From Rhodosporidiobolus odoratus (lineage: Eukaryota > Basidiomycota > Microbotryomycetes > Sporidiobolales > Sporidiobolaceae), in the NCBI GenBank assembly GCA_034387635.1, contig JAOANU010000007.1:992001-1056000 (forward strand): a DNA stretch of 64,000 nucleotides, in the 5' to 3' direction. Under the pieces are notes generated by a model. The model did not search any database and was not told the DNA's origin. It saw only the letters and a list, made by a program, of their open reading frames with translations. Of this stretch, positions 21,581 through 40,800 are shown one piece after another. Position 1 is the first letter of the stretch. Every line of letters begins with the position of its first letter. Made by a program: the position numbers and the translations under genes.

Positions 21581-24500
21581 ATGCCAGCTCTCGAAAAGCG
21601 CTACGACGACGGCGAATCGACGGCTTCGGAAGAAGACTTTGTCAACGCCGCTACAGGTTCTCCCGCCCTTTCCTCCTCTGCGGCCGGACGTCCGGCTTCT
21701 CGTCTCTCCAACACTTCTCGCTCTTCCCGCGTTACTGCCAAGGTTCATGATTCTTCGAGTAGTGAGAGTGAGCTCTCCGACTCGGAGGAGGAGAGGGAGT
21801 TGCAGGAGGAGTTGGACGATGTTGAGGCGGGAGTTGTGAGAGGTGGACCGGAGAAGGAGAGTAGGACTGAGTGGTTGATGAAGAGTGTCGGGAAAGGGAG
21901 TGGGAGCAACCGCGTACGCTCACCATTTCTCCTCTCTCGCTCTCTCTGTCTGCTCTACTCGACTTCGTCACTTCTCCAGGAGGGAACTGACCTCCGCGGA
22001 CCTCTCCTGTTCTTTCTTCACTTCTCGTCTCTTCTCTGTCACAGGCTCAACGCTACGCCGCCGTTGGTCTCGACGATGCCGAACGTGGTCAAGCCTCCTC
22101 TGGTTCTCGTCGTTCCCGCGCATCTCGTTCAGCCGGTGCCGGTGCAGGTGCCGGTATGAGTGCCTCAGGCGGTGGCGCTGGCGAACGACACCACAAGAAG
22201 GAGTCGCACCGCTCTCGCCGCGCCGCCGCTGCGGCTGCCGCTTCGGGCATGTACGAAGAAGGCAAGATGGACCCGGCTGCTTTGGCTGAGAAGAAGGCGC
22301 GTAGGAAACAGAGGAGAGCCGAGCGCGAGTTGGGTGCTGCGGGTGGGGCGGCGGGAGGAGGTGGATCCGGTGGACCCCCTGGATCTGGGAATCTCCCGCC
22401 TCGACCGAAGAAGCGTAGGACACTGATTATCTGGGTGAGTTCATTTTTATTTTATTTTTTTTCCTTTTTATTTTTTTCTGTTCTTTTTTGTTTTTCCTCT
22501 TTCGCCGTCTCGCTTGCCCTTTTTGCGTTGAGTCGTGATTGCTAACGATTCGTTGTCGGAATCTCCCCCGCGCGCTATGCAGGTTTATGCCCTCCTCGCT
22601 ATCCTTGTCATCGCTGCTATCGGTGTAGGTGTCTGGGTTGGTAAGTCTCCTCTCGCCGGCCTTTTCTTATTCCTCATCAGACTTGCCTGACTTTCATGTG
22701 TGCTGTTCTCCGGACGTAGCGCTCAAGGCGACCAAGAACAAGTCGGAAGACAAGGCCGACGCAGACCCAGCCGCCGACCATGCCTCCTCCGCCGCTGAGA
22801 ACTCTAACAACCACAACTCGACCGCCGCCGAGCCTTCTTCCTACGGCGACACGGCGACCTTCAAGTCTGGTACTGAAGCGCCCGGCTCCCCCACGACGAG
22901 CTACAACGATGGTCATTACGACCCGTCGGCTGGTGCAGCTACTTCTGCCCCCGTTGCCTCGGCTCAAGATCCCGCCCAAACCGGCGCTTCGAGCCCAAGC
23001 GCCCCAGGCAGCAACGGCCAATGGACACCTTCTTCCGCCCCTGTTGGTGGTGAAGCGAGTGCTACGGCTCCTAGCCCCCAGTCGATTGGCGAACCTCCTG
23101 CAGCGGAATCGGAGAGCGCCTGGGGCGAATTCGGTTCCGTCCCAGTCGAATCTGCTTCCGCCAGCGCTCCTGCTTCGGTATCCTCTCAAAAGGGCAAACC
23201 TTCAGCTTCAATCTCAGCTTCTGCCTCCGACCCTGCCGCCTCGAGCAACACCGAAGGATCCGTCAGCGTCCAGACCGTCCCTCTCGAATCTGATGCATCA
23301 TCCGTTGGCGGTCCCCATGCGGGAGCATCCGTTTCCGCAACTCCTACCGATGACCCCTGGGCTCAAGCCTCCGCAACTTCAGCGCCGGTTTCAGGCGCGA
23401 GCGATGGTCAAGCTTCCACTTCCTCTACTTCGGAGGATCCGTGGGGCGCAGCACCTGCGTCGGTTTCCGTCGCTCCTGGAAAGGATGGAGAAGCCCCTCC
23501 TTCATCTTCATCCCCTGCAGCTGAGGGCGAGGGTGCATCGAGCTCGATGGAATGGGGTGTGAGCGGTGCCAAGGGTCAAGGTACGCTTTTCCTTCCTTTT
23601 CTCTCCAGACTCCCCCCCTCCCCACCCAGCGAAGAGAGCCGAAGCTGACCGTTCCTGTCCTTCTCCTGAGCAGCATCCGCCACCGATGGCTCTGCTCCTT
23701 CCGCCTCCGCCACCGATGGCTCCTCCCCCTCAGCGACCGACCCCTGGGCTGCGCAGCCTTCGCAGACTCAGCCCGCTTGGGGCGCTGCGCCCGCCGGTAC
23801 CGGTACTGAGGACCTCTCTGTCGGGCCTTACAGCAACGCGACGGTTTACCAGGCTACCGCTCCGGAAGCTTACCAGACTAGCAAGGGCAACGCTACTTGG
23901 TTCCAGTCGAGTACGTCGCCTTTTCTCGGTCTTTTCCCTGCTGGTGCGTTGCTGACGGGGTATGGTGTCACAGGCGGTCACTTTGGCGCTTGCGGTATCG
24001 CTACTAACAAGACCGATTATGTTGTGGCTCTCTCGAACGAATTCGTGCGTCTCCTCGCGTCCAAGCCTCTCTTTCTAGGCGGAGACTTGATCCGTTTGCA
24101 TATGTCTGCAGTGGCTCAACTCGACCGCCAATGATCAGACCAAGGCATCCCCCAAATGCAACGCCGAGATTCTCGTCACCAACATGGCCAACGGCCTCAG
24201 TATCAAGGCTTGGGTAACTGACCGTTGCGCAAAGTAAGTCGTCTTCTTCCTCCTCTGCTTGGTCGCCGAGGGAAGACGGAGGCTTACCCGTTCTGCCTTG
24301 CCCGTGCAGCTGCGTCGGTGATGAATCCCTCGACCTTTCCGTTCCCATCTTCTCTGCTCTCAGCAACGACGATCTCGAGATTGGTGTCCTCAACGTCATG
24401 TGGGGCTTCACCGGCGAGACCGCTGCTGGTAACGCCGCCGCATGTACGTTCCCCGCTCCTTGCATTTGTTGTCTCCTTTTCTCCTCACTGACGGATCCTC

Positions 24501-24658
24501 TTGTTGCCTTGCTCGCAGCTGCGCCCGGTTCTCCCAGTGGCACTGACTCGGCGTCTGCCTCGGCGACTTCGAGCAGCAGTGACGGCGGCTGGGGTCTTTG
24601 GCGTCGACAGACGGCTGAGGCCAAACTCAACCTGACTAGGCGCGTGGTGCGCCTTTAA
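21581..24658 (+). CDS. Membrane-anchored double-psi beta-barrel (RlpA/expansin-like) protein A
   Basis: Probably a cell-surface protein with a cytosolic N-terminus, one membrane span and an extracellular barrel. Nine exons: 21581-21913, 22045-22434, 22583-22640, 22720-23580, 23674-23910, 23974-24044, 24112 to about 24232, then two more, ending TAA 24656-24658. The N-terminal ~235 residues are acidic, then Arg/Gly-rich; exon 3 encodes the membrane span (LLAILVIAAIGVGVWV). A ~370-residue Ser/Ala/Thr/Pro-rich stalk with repeated SATDGS and DPWA units follows. The C-terminal domain reads TWFQSSGGHFGACG, DYVVALSNEF, IKAWVTDRC and SLDLSVPIF, the pattern of double-psi barrel proteins of the RlpA/barwin group. 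Such domains bind or loosen wall polysaccharide, but the lytic residues of true glycosidases are not evident. A second gene of the same plan is at 42641-46295. Confidence 0.8.
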
Positions 24659-25714
24659 ACCTAGCCAGTCGGCATCGACGAGGCGGGACGTCGCAAAGAA
24701 GAGGTCAGAGATGGAGATGAGGGGTGGATGGAAATGAATCAACGGACTTTTGATTGCAAGCAGAGCGGAATACCACCATTCTTCGAGTTTTCCCCTTTCC
24801 GCTGCACCTTCCTTCCTTCGTTTGCTTTGCTTTTTCCCTTCGTATTGTAGAACTCGCTCTTTCGGAACTGTACAGCAGGACTGTTCACCCTCTCCGGTCA
24901 AGTGTACATGTTGCTGGAAGAACAGAGGACGGAAGAAGGAGAATTCGATGCAGAAGCGGAAAGTCTTGTCAGTGAATGGTGCTCCTATTTCCAAGTTAGC
25001 CCATGTAGATCAGTGACTTTGTGATCTTTTCTGACACAGCTGGTAAGCATTTTCGGGCTAATTCGAGTGGGTTTGTGGGAAGAACAGGAGAACGAGAGCC
25101 CGGGATTGCTTGACAAGGCCACATACAAGCCGTGGAAGGGCTCTGCACTGACGGCTGATATCAGGCATGCTGACCGGGACAACTGAAGCAACCGGGACTC
25201 TACTGGGCCATCAGCGTCAGATTGAGAAGGTCAAAAGCGGGCTGCGAAGTGCGACCTTGATAGCTAGCTAGGGCAGGATCGAGTATTCCGCCGCTCACGG
25301 CAGCCTTCCAGGTTGTCAAGGCAAGCCTGCTTGTTGCCGGAAAGGTGGCCACTGTGCACTGCGGGACCTTATTACCAAGATTATGATCGCCTGGCATGTT
25401 TCTTTGTTTGGTACTGATCAAGAAGCACCTCACAACACCAGTAAGTGTACGAGGTCAAATGCTTCGCCCAGTCGTACACGACAGGTCTGCTCCCGGGTTC
25501 GATTGTAAAATCGGCAGTGAGGAGCCTGCGAAAGCCTGTTTTTGCGATGCAGCCTACGGGCACGACTTACAACATGCTAAAGCGCAACTGATCAGGGACG
25601 TTCACGTGAGAATGTACACAGAAAAGATAACAAGGGCAAGGCGACAGGGAAGGCAGAGCGAGAAACATGATAAAAAAAGGTAAAGAATCTATTTTAGAGA
25701 CGGATCAAACCAGC
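24659..25714. other. Intergenic region, no assured gene
   Basis: About 1050 bases between convergent genes. Minus-strand frames at about 25200-25560 (for example FTIEPGSRPVVYDWAKHL and an ending LTTWKAAVSGG...LMAQ) have some protein-like character, but I could not link them into one spliced frame with a start. Confidence 0.4.
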
Positions 25715-32940
<7,226 letters not shown>

Positions 32941-33620
32941 AGCTGTCGAGGGGAGTCCGTGACAGTTGAAACGGCTAGGTGGAAGCTATGTCGAGATCGG
33001 CGACGGCGGCATGAGAAAGCGCCAGACAAGGCGGACAGGGTAGATAGAGTGGCTTGGAGTGTGTTGGTCAGCCTTAGGGCGGGATATTGATGCAGTGTAA
33101 GATGCCAGCGCTGCACGCCGCTTCTTGGGATTTCCTTCTTCACCTCCTCTTCAACTCCGCCGTCTCGGTTTAAACTTGTTCGCCGCTGCTAGACTTCACG
33201 GTCCTCACAAGATCCGACTTCCGCGCTGTGGCATCAAGGCTTTCGGCATCCCTCAAGGCTTCGATTTCACCGCTGTGAGGTCCGATCATTCGCGTCTGCT
33301 CACGTGGGGTCCGCCCAAGACGGGTCGTGTCGGACTGATGCGAAGACCGGTATCTACTCGGTACGGTGCGCAAGAAGTGTGACCGGTGCTGCCAATTGCA
33401 AGGTGCAACAATATATCGAATATCACTTTTCGGTGTAAGGGCGGCTCAATCAGGCCCACGCATGCCCAGGCCCAAGTCCACTTGACCGAGCCTCGGTCGT
33501 TCCGATCTTCTCTTTGCGCGCTGCGCCTTTCTCTTGTGCGCTGCAGCTGTTCCGCGGACGCGCCCGCCGCGTTCCTTCCTTCCTTCCTTCCTTTCTCCCT
33601 CTTGATCTTGATGGAGAACC
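32941..33620. promoter_or_regulatory. Divergent promoter region gcn2 / W/LP family gene 1
   Basis: 680 bases between two divergent ATGs. The gcn2-proximal ~150 bases are clearly related to 35375 to about 35530, which lie at the same relative place next to the gcn2 fragment. A short TTCC run occurs at about 33577-33592. No factor site is named. Confidence 0.55.
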
Positions 33621-34972
33621 ATGCAGCCTAATCATCCAGAACCGACTCTGCACCAAAAAGTTGTCGGGCTCGCTTACAAGAATTCGCTGATCGAACCCTT
33701 TACAACCCTCAAGTTTCCGAGTCGGTCGGAGTACGACGTCGTCCGGAACTCGTGGCCACAATGGCAAGAAGACCTTTTCCTCGCCCTGCCCAAAAAAGAA
33801 TGGGACACCTGGCCTTACGAAGCGCAGTATGCTGCCAGGGGTGAGATGGTAGAGCTGGACAAGCGGTTTGAAGACCGCAAGCGGAAGGGCAAGTTTGAGA
33901 GGGCGACGGATGTGGTGAAAGAGATGGTGCGTTCCCTTTGCCTTGCTTTGTACCGTCCAGCTGATACAACATTGTTCTTTCGCGCCGCAGGATACACCTC
34001 AATATTGGGCGGGGCGTCTGCGAAGCCATTGTCCACCGACTATGGAAGTGAGGGCTCGAACCTCTACTATTTCTCCTAGACACAGGCTCACACATTCCCC
34101 TCTTTCCTCTATGCCTCTCTATAGCGCGTGTACCGCTCCGAAGCGATTTATGAAGCACTCAACAAGATCAAGCTGCAGGTGGTTTACAACACTCCGTCCA
34201 ATAAGCGCTTCAAGACCTGGCAAGACGACCTACTCATCAAACTACAGCCACAAATGTATGAGTGGCGACAAAACGCTCGGTGTCATGTAGTGATAGTGTT
34301 AGCGCGCCTAGCCCGAATGGCTGAGACTACACGGGCTCACGGCGAGTCAGCAAGGTACGCTTTGGATCAACTTGTGCGTTGCCGATTTCCTCATCTTCGA
34401 TCCTGATCCACTCAGCTGCTCATACTGACTCACCTCCGAGTCCCCAGCTCGAGGAAGCATCCTTCGAGAAGATCATGGCTGAAGTAGCGAGTCTTTTTCC
34501 TTCTTTCCAAACCTCCTTTCCACCCGCTCATAGTACTGATGAACATTGTCACCTCTCATCACAGCACAGGCTGCACCCTATACCTTACACCGAGCCCTGT
34601 CCGTGGCTCAATCTCGCCGAGATATAGAAGAAGCCGACCGAGCCAAAGCCAATGCCGACTCAAAAGCGAATCAGAATGTGGAGATGACTCCCCCAGATCC
34701 TTATGAAGAATTGAAGAAGGTGTGTCCGCCCATGGTTGTTGGCTCTTGTCAGCCCGGGTTCATTCAACCTTACTCAGTACAGTGCTAAGCTAAACCTTCT
34801 GGTCCATTCTTCTCTTTTTATTTCTCTCTGTTCCCCAACATCTGTACAGCGCGCCTTAAAGGAGCCCTTCGAGCATCCGCTTTTCGAACGGTCCTTGGCC
34901 AAATCAGCTCTCTACTTTCCCGGTTGCCGCGCATCAAGGTCTTCCAGACCTCGAACACTACGACACTATTAG
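33621..34972 (+). CDS. W/LP-module family protein 1 (unknown function)
   Basis: About 275 residues from six or seven exons: 33621-33926, 33991-34047, 34125-34374, 34449-34485, one from about 34571, and a last exon ending TAG 34970-34972. It contains two related ~40-residue modules: SWPQWQEDLFLALPKKEWDT with WP and a Gln/Ala helix, and later FKTWQDDLLIKLQPQMYEW followed by VVIVLARLARM. After them comes a helix with AQSRRDIEEAD. No signal peptide or membrane span is seen. I recognise no named domain. Two further members are in this window, at 35971 (broken) and 57297 (minus), which supports this as a genuine protein family. Exon order and splice phases agree among the members. Shares its upstream region with gcn2. 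Confidence 0.72.
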
Positions 34973-35123
34973 CGGAACAGCAAACAGTGAAGAGCAGGGG
35001 ACTGTCCGGGACACTACCTCCAGCATAGACACTCGTCACCATAATGCCGTGTAGGAATACTGTACTGTATGTTCAGGGTATGAATTGCGAGGCGACGAAC
35101 CTAGAAGTCGAGAAGGGAAAGAA

Positions 35124-35374
35124 GACGGCGTTGACGTTCTGCGAACTGAAAGCGCAATGTGCCTCTTTTCTTTGCGCACGGCTCGAGCAGTGCTTGCCCG
35201 GACTTTTGTCCTCAGAATCGTCGCCGTAAATTGGTGCCGAGGTAAAGGGTCGAAGGTGGTTCCTTGGCGTGCGAGGGCAGTACCTCTACATCGGCCGCGC
35301 GGAACAGTGAGACTGAGCTAGCTACCTTGCAGAACCTCGATCTCCTTCTCCTGCACCTCGGCTGGTGCTTCCAT
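35124..35374 (-). pseudogene. Duplicated 5' fragment of gcn2
   Basis: A diverged copy of the first exons of gcn2. ATG 35374-35372 begins MEAPAEVQEKEIEVLQ, against MEDPAEVQERETEVLQ in gcn2; then an intron, a short AIYGDD exon, and the start of the third exon (NVNAV) at about 35143, after which similarity is lost. No kinase sequence follows, so it cannot encode Gcn2; at most a short peptide. Matching non-coding sequence continues upstream, to about 35530. It marks a segmental duplication of the gcn2/W/LP-family divergent pair. Confidence 0.8.
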
Positions 35375-35665
35375 AGCTGTCGAGGGGAGTCCGGTATGGT
35401 TGAAACAACGAGTTGGCAGTGAGGTCGAACTCGACGACGGCGGCTCGAGACAGCGCCAGATGGGTAGGGGAAGTAGACGGACTGACTTGGAGTATCCAGG
35501 CACGTCTTGAAGACGACTCTAGCGATGGGATTACAAAGTTGCCAGTCGTTGGATCCTCTCGCCTCCTGTCTGCTGTCCGACCTCGATCTCGTCGTTTGAC
35601 ACACTTCGAGCTCACCTGCCACGCTCATTATACCGGCTGCAAACGACACTCACTTCGTGACTACC

Positions 35666-35701
35666 CGTGCGACCGTGCGACCGTGCGACCGTGCGACCGT
35701 G
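35666..35701. repeat. 8-bp tandem repeat (CGTGCGAC)n
   Basis: Four and a half units of the 8-mer CGTGCGAC in the upstream region of W/LP family gene 2. The corresponding region of gene 1 has no such repeat. Confidence 0.85.
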
Positions 35702-35710
35702 AAGCAAGTC

Positions 35711-35792
35711 ACCGGATCCACCGGCACCGGATCCACCGGCCGGCAGCGCGGCAGCTCGTCACCGGATCCACCGGCCGGCAGCGCGGCAGCTC
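35711..35792. repeat. 35-bp tandem repeat with GGATCCACCGGC core
   Basis: Two nearly exact 35-bp units (35726-35760 and 35761-35792, the second slightly short), preceded by a partial unit at 35711-35725. The unit is built on ACCGGATCCACCGGC followed by CGGCAGCGCGGCAGCTC. It lies about 180 bases upstream of the start codon of family gene 2. Confidence 0.85.
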
Positions 35793-35970
35793 TTGTTCGC
35801 TCCTCTTCACCGCTTCACCTTCTCCGATCCTCCTCCGCGGCACACATCAATGCTTCAACCGGTCGTCTCGGCGGGATTCTGTTACTCGCGCTCGTCTTGT
35901 CAACACCTCTTCGACTTTCAGCCAGCTTCCCTTCTCGCGTGCACTTTCGACACAAATTCCACTCGACGCC

Positions 35971-37320
35971 ATGACTACCAGACAAAGAGCCGTCGGTTTC
36001 GGCTACAGGGCGACGCTTTACGAGCCTCTCAAGCGCTGCGGCATACGGGTGCGCAAGGGGCGCAAGGATCTGGCCGAGGTGCAAGCAGCGTGGCACGCAT
36101 GGCGCGACAATTTCTGGCAGAACCTGCCCGACAAGGACTGGAAGACCTGGCCATTCGAGGTCCAGGAGCAGGCCAAGGCAGCGATTGACACGCTGGTCAC
36201 CCAATTCGAGCGAAACAAAAACGCAATGACGAAAACGACTGACCTGAGGGAGTTTCTGGTGCGCCAGCGTCTCTATTTTGTACCGGTGATATTGCTGATC
36301 AGTTCCTTGTCTGCCTATTCCGCAGGGCTACACCGGTCCAGAATTTGCAAACCATCTCAAGAGCTTCGCCAAGGAGCTGCCTTCAGCTTCTTCCTCCGCA
36401 GTACGGACTTTGCTTTCACTCATGCGGCGGCCGCACCAGCCTCGAAGAGACGGGATTGGGTACTGATTCCGCTACTCAACTTCTAGCGTGTTCACCGCTC
36501 CGACGAGGTGATGCAGGCAATTAACAACATACAGCAATTCGCCTATAATCATAGAGATGCGAAAAATGGTTTTATGGCATGGCGTGAAAATTTCCTCGAG
36601 AAACTCTAGCCATGGTTGGTGAACCAGCCGCAAAAGGTTCGCGAAAACGTGGTGATAGTGCTTAATGAGGTTGCCTCAAAGCTCAGCACTCGAACTCATG
36701 AATTTCGTCAGCGCCCGACTGACCTGTGGCCTTTATTGGTAGGTGATCATTCTTCCTTCGACCCCGCTATCCAACCTGGGTAAGCCTTGGCACTGACAAG
36801 ATTTTCCCCACAGGCCCAGATGGCTTCATTTGAGCAGGTCACGGAAGAAGCGGCAAGTCTCGCACAACCATGTCTTTTCTCGCGTTAGTAACCACCCGGC
36901 CGGATCTGATGCTCTCGTTGCACCGATTTTGCTTAATGCAGGTCGGGCTAGCGCAGCCCCATGGCCTGCTCCACGCTACCTTGAAAGCACGGCAGATCAG
37001 GCGCGAAACTGATGAGGAAGCTGCTCGCCAAGGAGCTGATCCAAACAATCAGGTCTGTTCCTCCGTCCTCATGGAAAGTATAAACGAAGCAGAAGCTGAC
37101 TCGGCTATGTCCACGCACACGGGAGTAACCAGTTTGGGGAGTTCGGGGATCCGGCGCACTATCACTCGCTGTCCAAGCCGTCGTGCTATCACCCTCGCCG
37201 ACGCACCTCTGCCTCGCCTCGCACACTCCGTTCCACTCACTTCTTTCAGAAGGAGGAGAGGACTCTCCGTTCACAGAATGTGTAGGATGACCGAAAACGG
37301 TCAGATGCGATTGTAGGGGG
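35971..37320 (+). pseudogene. W/LP-module family gene 2, broken by a nonsense codon
   Basis: ATG 35971. Exon 1 (to 36258) encodes module one (AWHAWRDNFWQNLPDKDWKT, WP); exon 2 is 36326-36400; exon 3 starts at 36487 (RVHRSDEV...). In exon 3 the second module reads MAWRENFLEKL, then TAG at 36607-36609, where genes 1 and 3 have CAG (Gln) in KLQP. The frame stays open afterwards (PWLVNQPQKVRENVVIVLNEVA) and later exons are still recognisable (MASFEQVTEEA; an AQ..LLHATLKARQIRRE segment near 36950-37030). This pattern fits a recent pseudogene or a truncated ~135-residue product. The 3' end is uncertain. Confidence 0.72.
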
Positions 37321-37816
37321 GTTTTCATGTTGAATCCTGGATCAAATGGTGCAAAACACTTCCTATGCATATGGCGGGCGAGTCAGCAGCGGGCAACCCA
37401 TTGTTCGAGCTACTTGCGGCAGCTTGGGCAACTCTCTACAAGTCTTTCCCCGCTCTCTACTATCGACCTCTGCGAGTTTGCCCTGCTTGTGCTGATCCTC
37501 CTCCTCACCAACACTAGCTTAACCAAGCCTTTGTTGCAAAGGTGCGAAAAGGTGCGGGGTCAATGCAGCAAGTCTTTCTCTGGCAAACCTCGTGTCTTCC
37601 CGCTGAATACGAAAAGAGGCAGGAAAGGAAGCGACTGCGAGTCTCACGACTGACTGTCCGGAACGCTCTCAACGTTAACGCGTGAACGGGGGAGATTGAG
37701 AAGCGAGGTATGTAAGTAAATTGCGGCTGCTACACATAACATGCGCGTGGGACGAGGCAAAGACGGCGAACAGGAGAAGAAGAAACGAGAACAAGAACGA
37801 CGTTGCCACCAGTCTA
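37321..37816. other. Intergenic region before the phosphate transporter 3' end
   Basis: About 500 bases between the broken family gene and the convergent transporter gene; no gene recognised. Confidence 0.4.
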
Positions 37817-40800
37817 TCACAAGCCGAGACCGCGCTGAATAACGTAACCGAGGGTGATGATGATCCCTGTCGCGGCAAGGGAAGCGGGAATGCCGCATCG
37901 GAAAAAGTCCGAGGGTTGGAGGTATCGCTGCATATCAGGAACGGGGAGGACAGGGAATCAGCCGGTTGCTCACGCAGGGGAAGGACGTGAGATGGGGAGG
38001 TACGCGAAATGGGAAAAGAGTGGCTTACCTGGCCGAGCTCGTCCTCGACGTTGATTCTGTACGTTGACAATCGCAGGGAGTGAAAAGCAGAAGCACAACG
38101 GGATGCGGCAGCGAGTACGGGACAGAATGGTCAATCTCGACATCCCTAATACGTGCAAAGCAAGAAAAAGACGTGACGAGAAGACGTACGCCTGAAGGTT
38201 AGGGAATCCGGAAATCGGAAGACCCATCGCAGCGCTGCAAATCAAGGTGGTCGAGAAGATCAAGAGCGTCGGATGGGGGACTTCCATGGCTTCGCCGATC
38301 CGACTGGCGATGGGGACGACGAGAACTGCAGCAATACTGCGAGACGAGAAGACGAAGTATGGTCGAGGGAGGGAAAGGAGAAGGAGCCCGAGAAAGGTCA
38401 GCTCCGCGTTTGAACGACAAGGAAAAGGGGGAAGAGGGAAAGACTACTCACGTATGCGAGATAAAAGTGCCAATGACGAGTACGACAGCCGAAAAGAGCG
38501 CGAGAACGGGCCAAAGATCCCAGCCTAGGACAAGTTTCTCGATGACGGCGTCGCTATAGGTCACGAGGGCAGTCAGCTCAGCTAAGCTTGCCGCATGGCC
38601 TTGAGGCTCGCTAACGGGGGACAAGCTCACATGTCGTCCAGTAAGCCCGAGGCGAGAACGGCTTTTCCAAGACCGATACCTCCCATGGCGAGGAAGACGA
38701 TAGACCAAGGGGAGTGGTCAAAGTCCGCCTATTCCGGGAAGGTTGCGGACGAAAAATGTCAGCATGTACCTTGCAGACATCGAGGGTGAGGAACAGGATC
38801 ACGCACCTTTCTCAGTATCCCCGTGGCGTAAAACGCCACAATCGGAATAATCGCAATAACCCCCATATCTCCAAACAACCAACTCAACCTACTCTCGACA
38901 CACCAAAGGACAATAGTCCCCATCGTAACTCCGCTTACAAACCACTGTTTGCCCGTAAACTTCTCTTTATTAACCCTGACCGGGTTGATAGCGACGTTAT
39001 TGCCACCTCTGTAGGCGTAGAGGAGGATCGCACAGATGATGCAGACGGAGAGGAAAGAGACGGGTATGGAGACGGCGAACCAAACTGCCCAGGAAATCGG
39101 GGGGTTCATGTATTCAAGGGCGATCAAGTTCTGAGGGGAAGAAATCGGTGAGGCCATGCCGCCGATGTTGGAAGCGAGGGCAATGCCGAGGATCAGAGCT
39201 TTGGAGAAGGGCGCCTTGGAAGGGAGAGTGCGGAGGATGGGCTGCAGAGGGGCGAAGCGTCAGCCGCACGTCGCGCAAGAGAAGACGCAGAAGGGAAGGA
39301 ACAGCGAACCTGGATGAGTGAGTAGCACAGGACGGGTGCGGCAACGTTGCTGATCCACATGCTACTGAACGTAGCGACCAGCATATAGCTGAATAGGACT
39401 GATCGAGGTCGAGTACCAGCGAGGGAGAGGACTTTCGTAGCGAGGACCTGCGAAAATTGTGGATTAGCGACTCGTTCGCTCTGGGCCACAAGTATGCTCG
39501 AAAAAAGACTCACCTTATCGATGTTCTGCTTGCTCAAAGCCGCTGCCAACGTAAACCCACCCAATAGAAGCATGATAGTAGGCGAAAACATCTGACCGAA
39601 GATGTACTTGGTCGCTTCAGGCGATGTCAGGCGACGGTCAAGTCCATCTTGAGACCGAATGACTCGGAGGACGATAACGAGGAAGGGAACCATGAGGGCG
39701 GTGACAAAGAGGGGAACGATCTGCATCGAGTTCGGGTCAAGCAGCGCAGCAGTCAGGGAACAGGAGAAAGAACGAGGTCGGGAGGGAAGGGGAAAAAAAA
39801 AAAACGCACCTCGAGCGCCCAAAAAATAGTCACAAACACCAACAAAGCCAAACAATTCTGTTCCTCAACCCTATCAAACCAACTCCCTCCCAAGATCCAC
39901 AAAAACAACAGTACAGCCACCGCCCCGGGAACAGTGTGACCATTAACCCATTTCGGCACTCTAACATTGCCGACAGGCGTTTGCAGTTCCGTCTTGACCG
40001 CCTGACCCGAGGGGGGACTAGCCGGCTGAACGAGCGGTAAGTCGGTTGCGACCCCTCCGCCTGCACCTCTCCCACCTCCAGCTCCACCCCATCCACGTCG
40101 TTCCAACCCGATCATCTCCCTCCAAACCGTATTTCGTTCCCACACAACATGTTCACGCAGGTGCGCTTTCAACTGTTTCAGTGCGAGTTCGGTATCGCCG
40201 TTCGTGGCAAGGTCGGCGTAGAGGGGAAGGAGGGAGGAGATGCCGTTTTGAAGGCGTTCTCGGGTGGTGGGTTCGAAGGGGAAGGTTCGATCTACGATTG
40301 TCGTCATGTAAGATTGGCGGAGACAGGACGAGGTAATCTTGTCGTACCTGCGCGATTGTCGACGGTTAGCATGACAGGAAAGGCGGATCAGGTCGCGCCT
40401 CATCGAGGGCGAGAGCAAGTACTGCGTAGGCGAGAGGAACACGGCGATGGACGTACTTCTTCAGTACCTTGCTCAAGCCCGTATAGTTGAGGTCCACGTA
40501 TTGCTTGAGTTCGGAGAGAGACTGCTCATCGATAGGATGGGGAAACAAGCATCAGCTGCTGAAAAGGCAATGCGAGCACATGAACGGTGAGCCGAGCGAA
40601 AAAGATAGAGAAACGCACAGTAAACAACCCAGCCGCCCTCCTCTTCAACATGATCCTGGTATCGATCTCCCAATCGCTCAACCCAGCCGCCGCCCAGAAA
40701 CCCTGTTCATCCTCGGTCGCTTCGACCCCCGAAGCAGACAAGATCGAGTTGCTCATCTTGCTGATTGCTCGTCGACTCGCCAGTCCAAGGGAGGGGCGAC

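Noticed and set aside
22780..23562. Long open frames overlapping the Ser-rich stalk exon in other frames
   Set aside because: They are shadows caused by the repetitive, GC-rich stalk coding sequence of barrel protein A.
25200..25620. Possible small minus-strand gene
   Set aside because: Two open frames overlap but I could not find a splice and start that join them, and no family motif is present.
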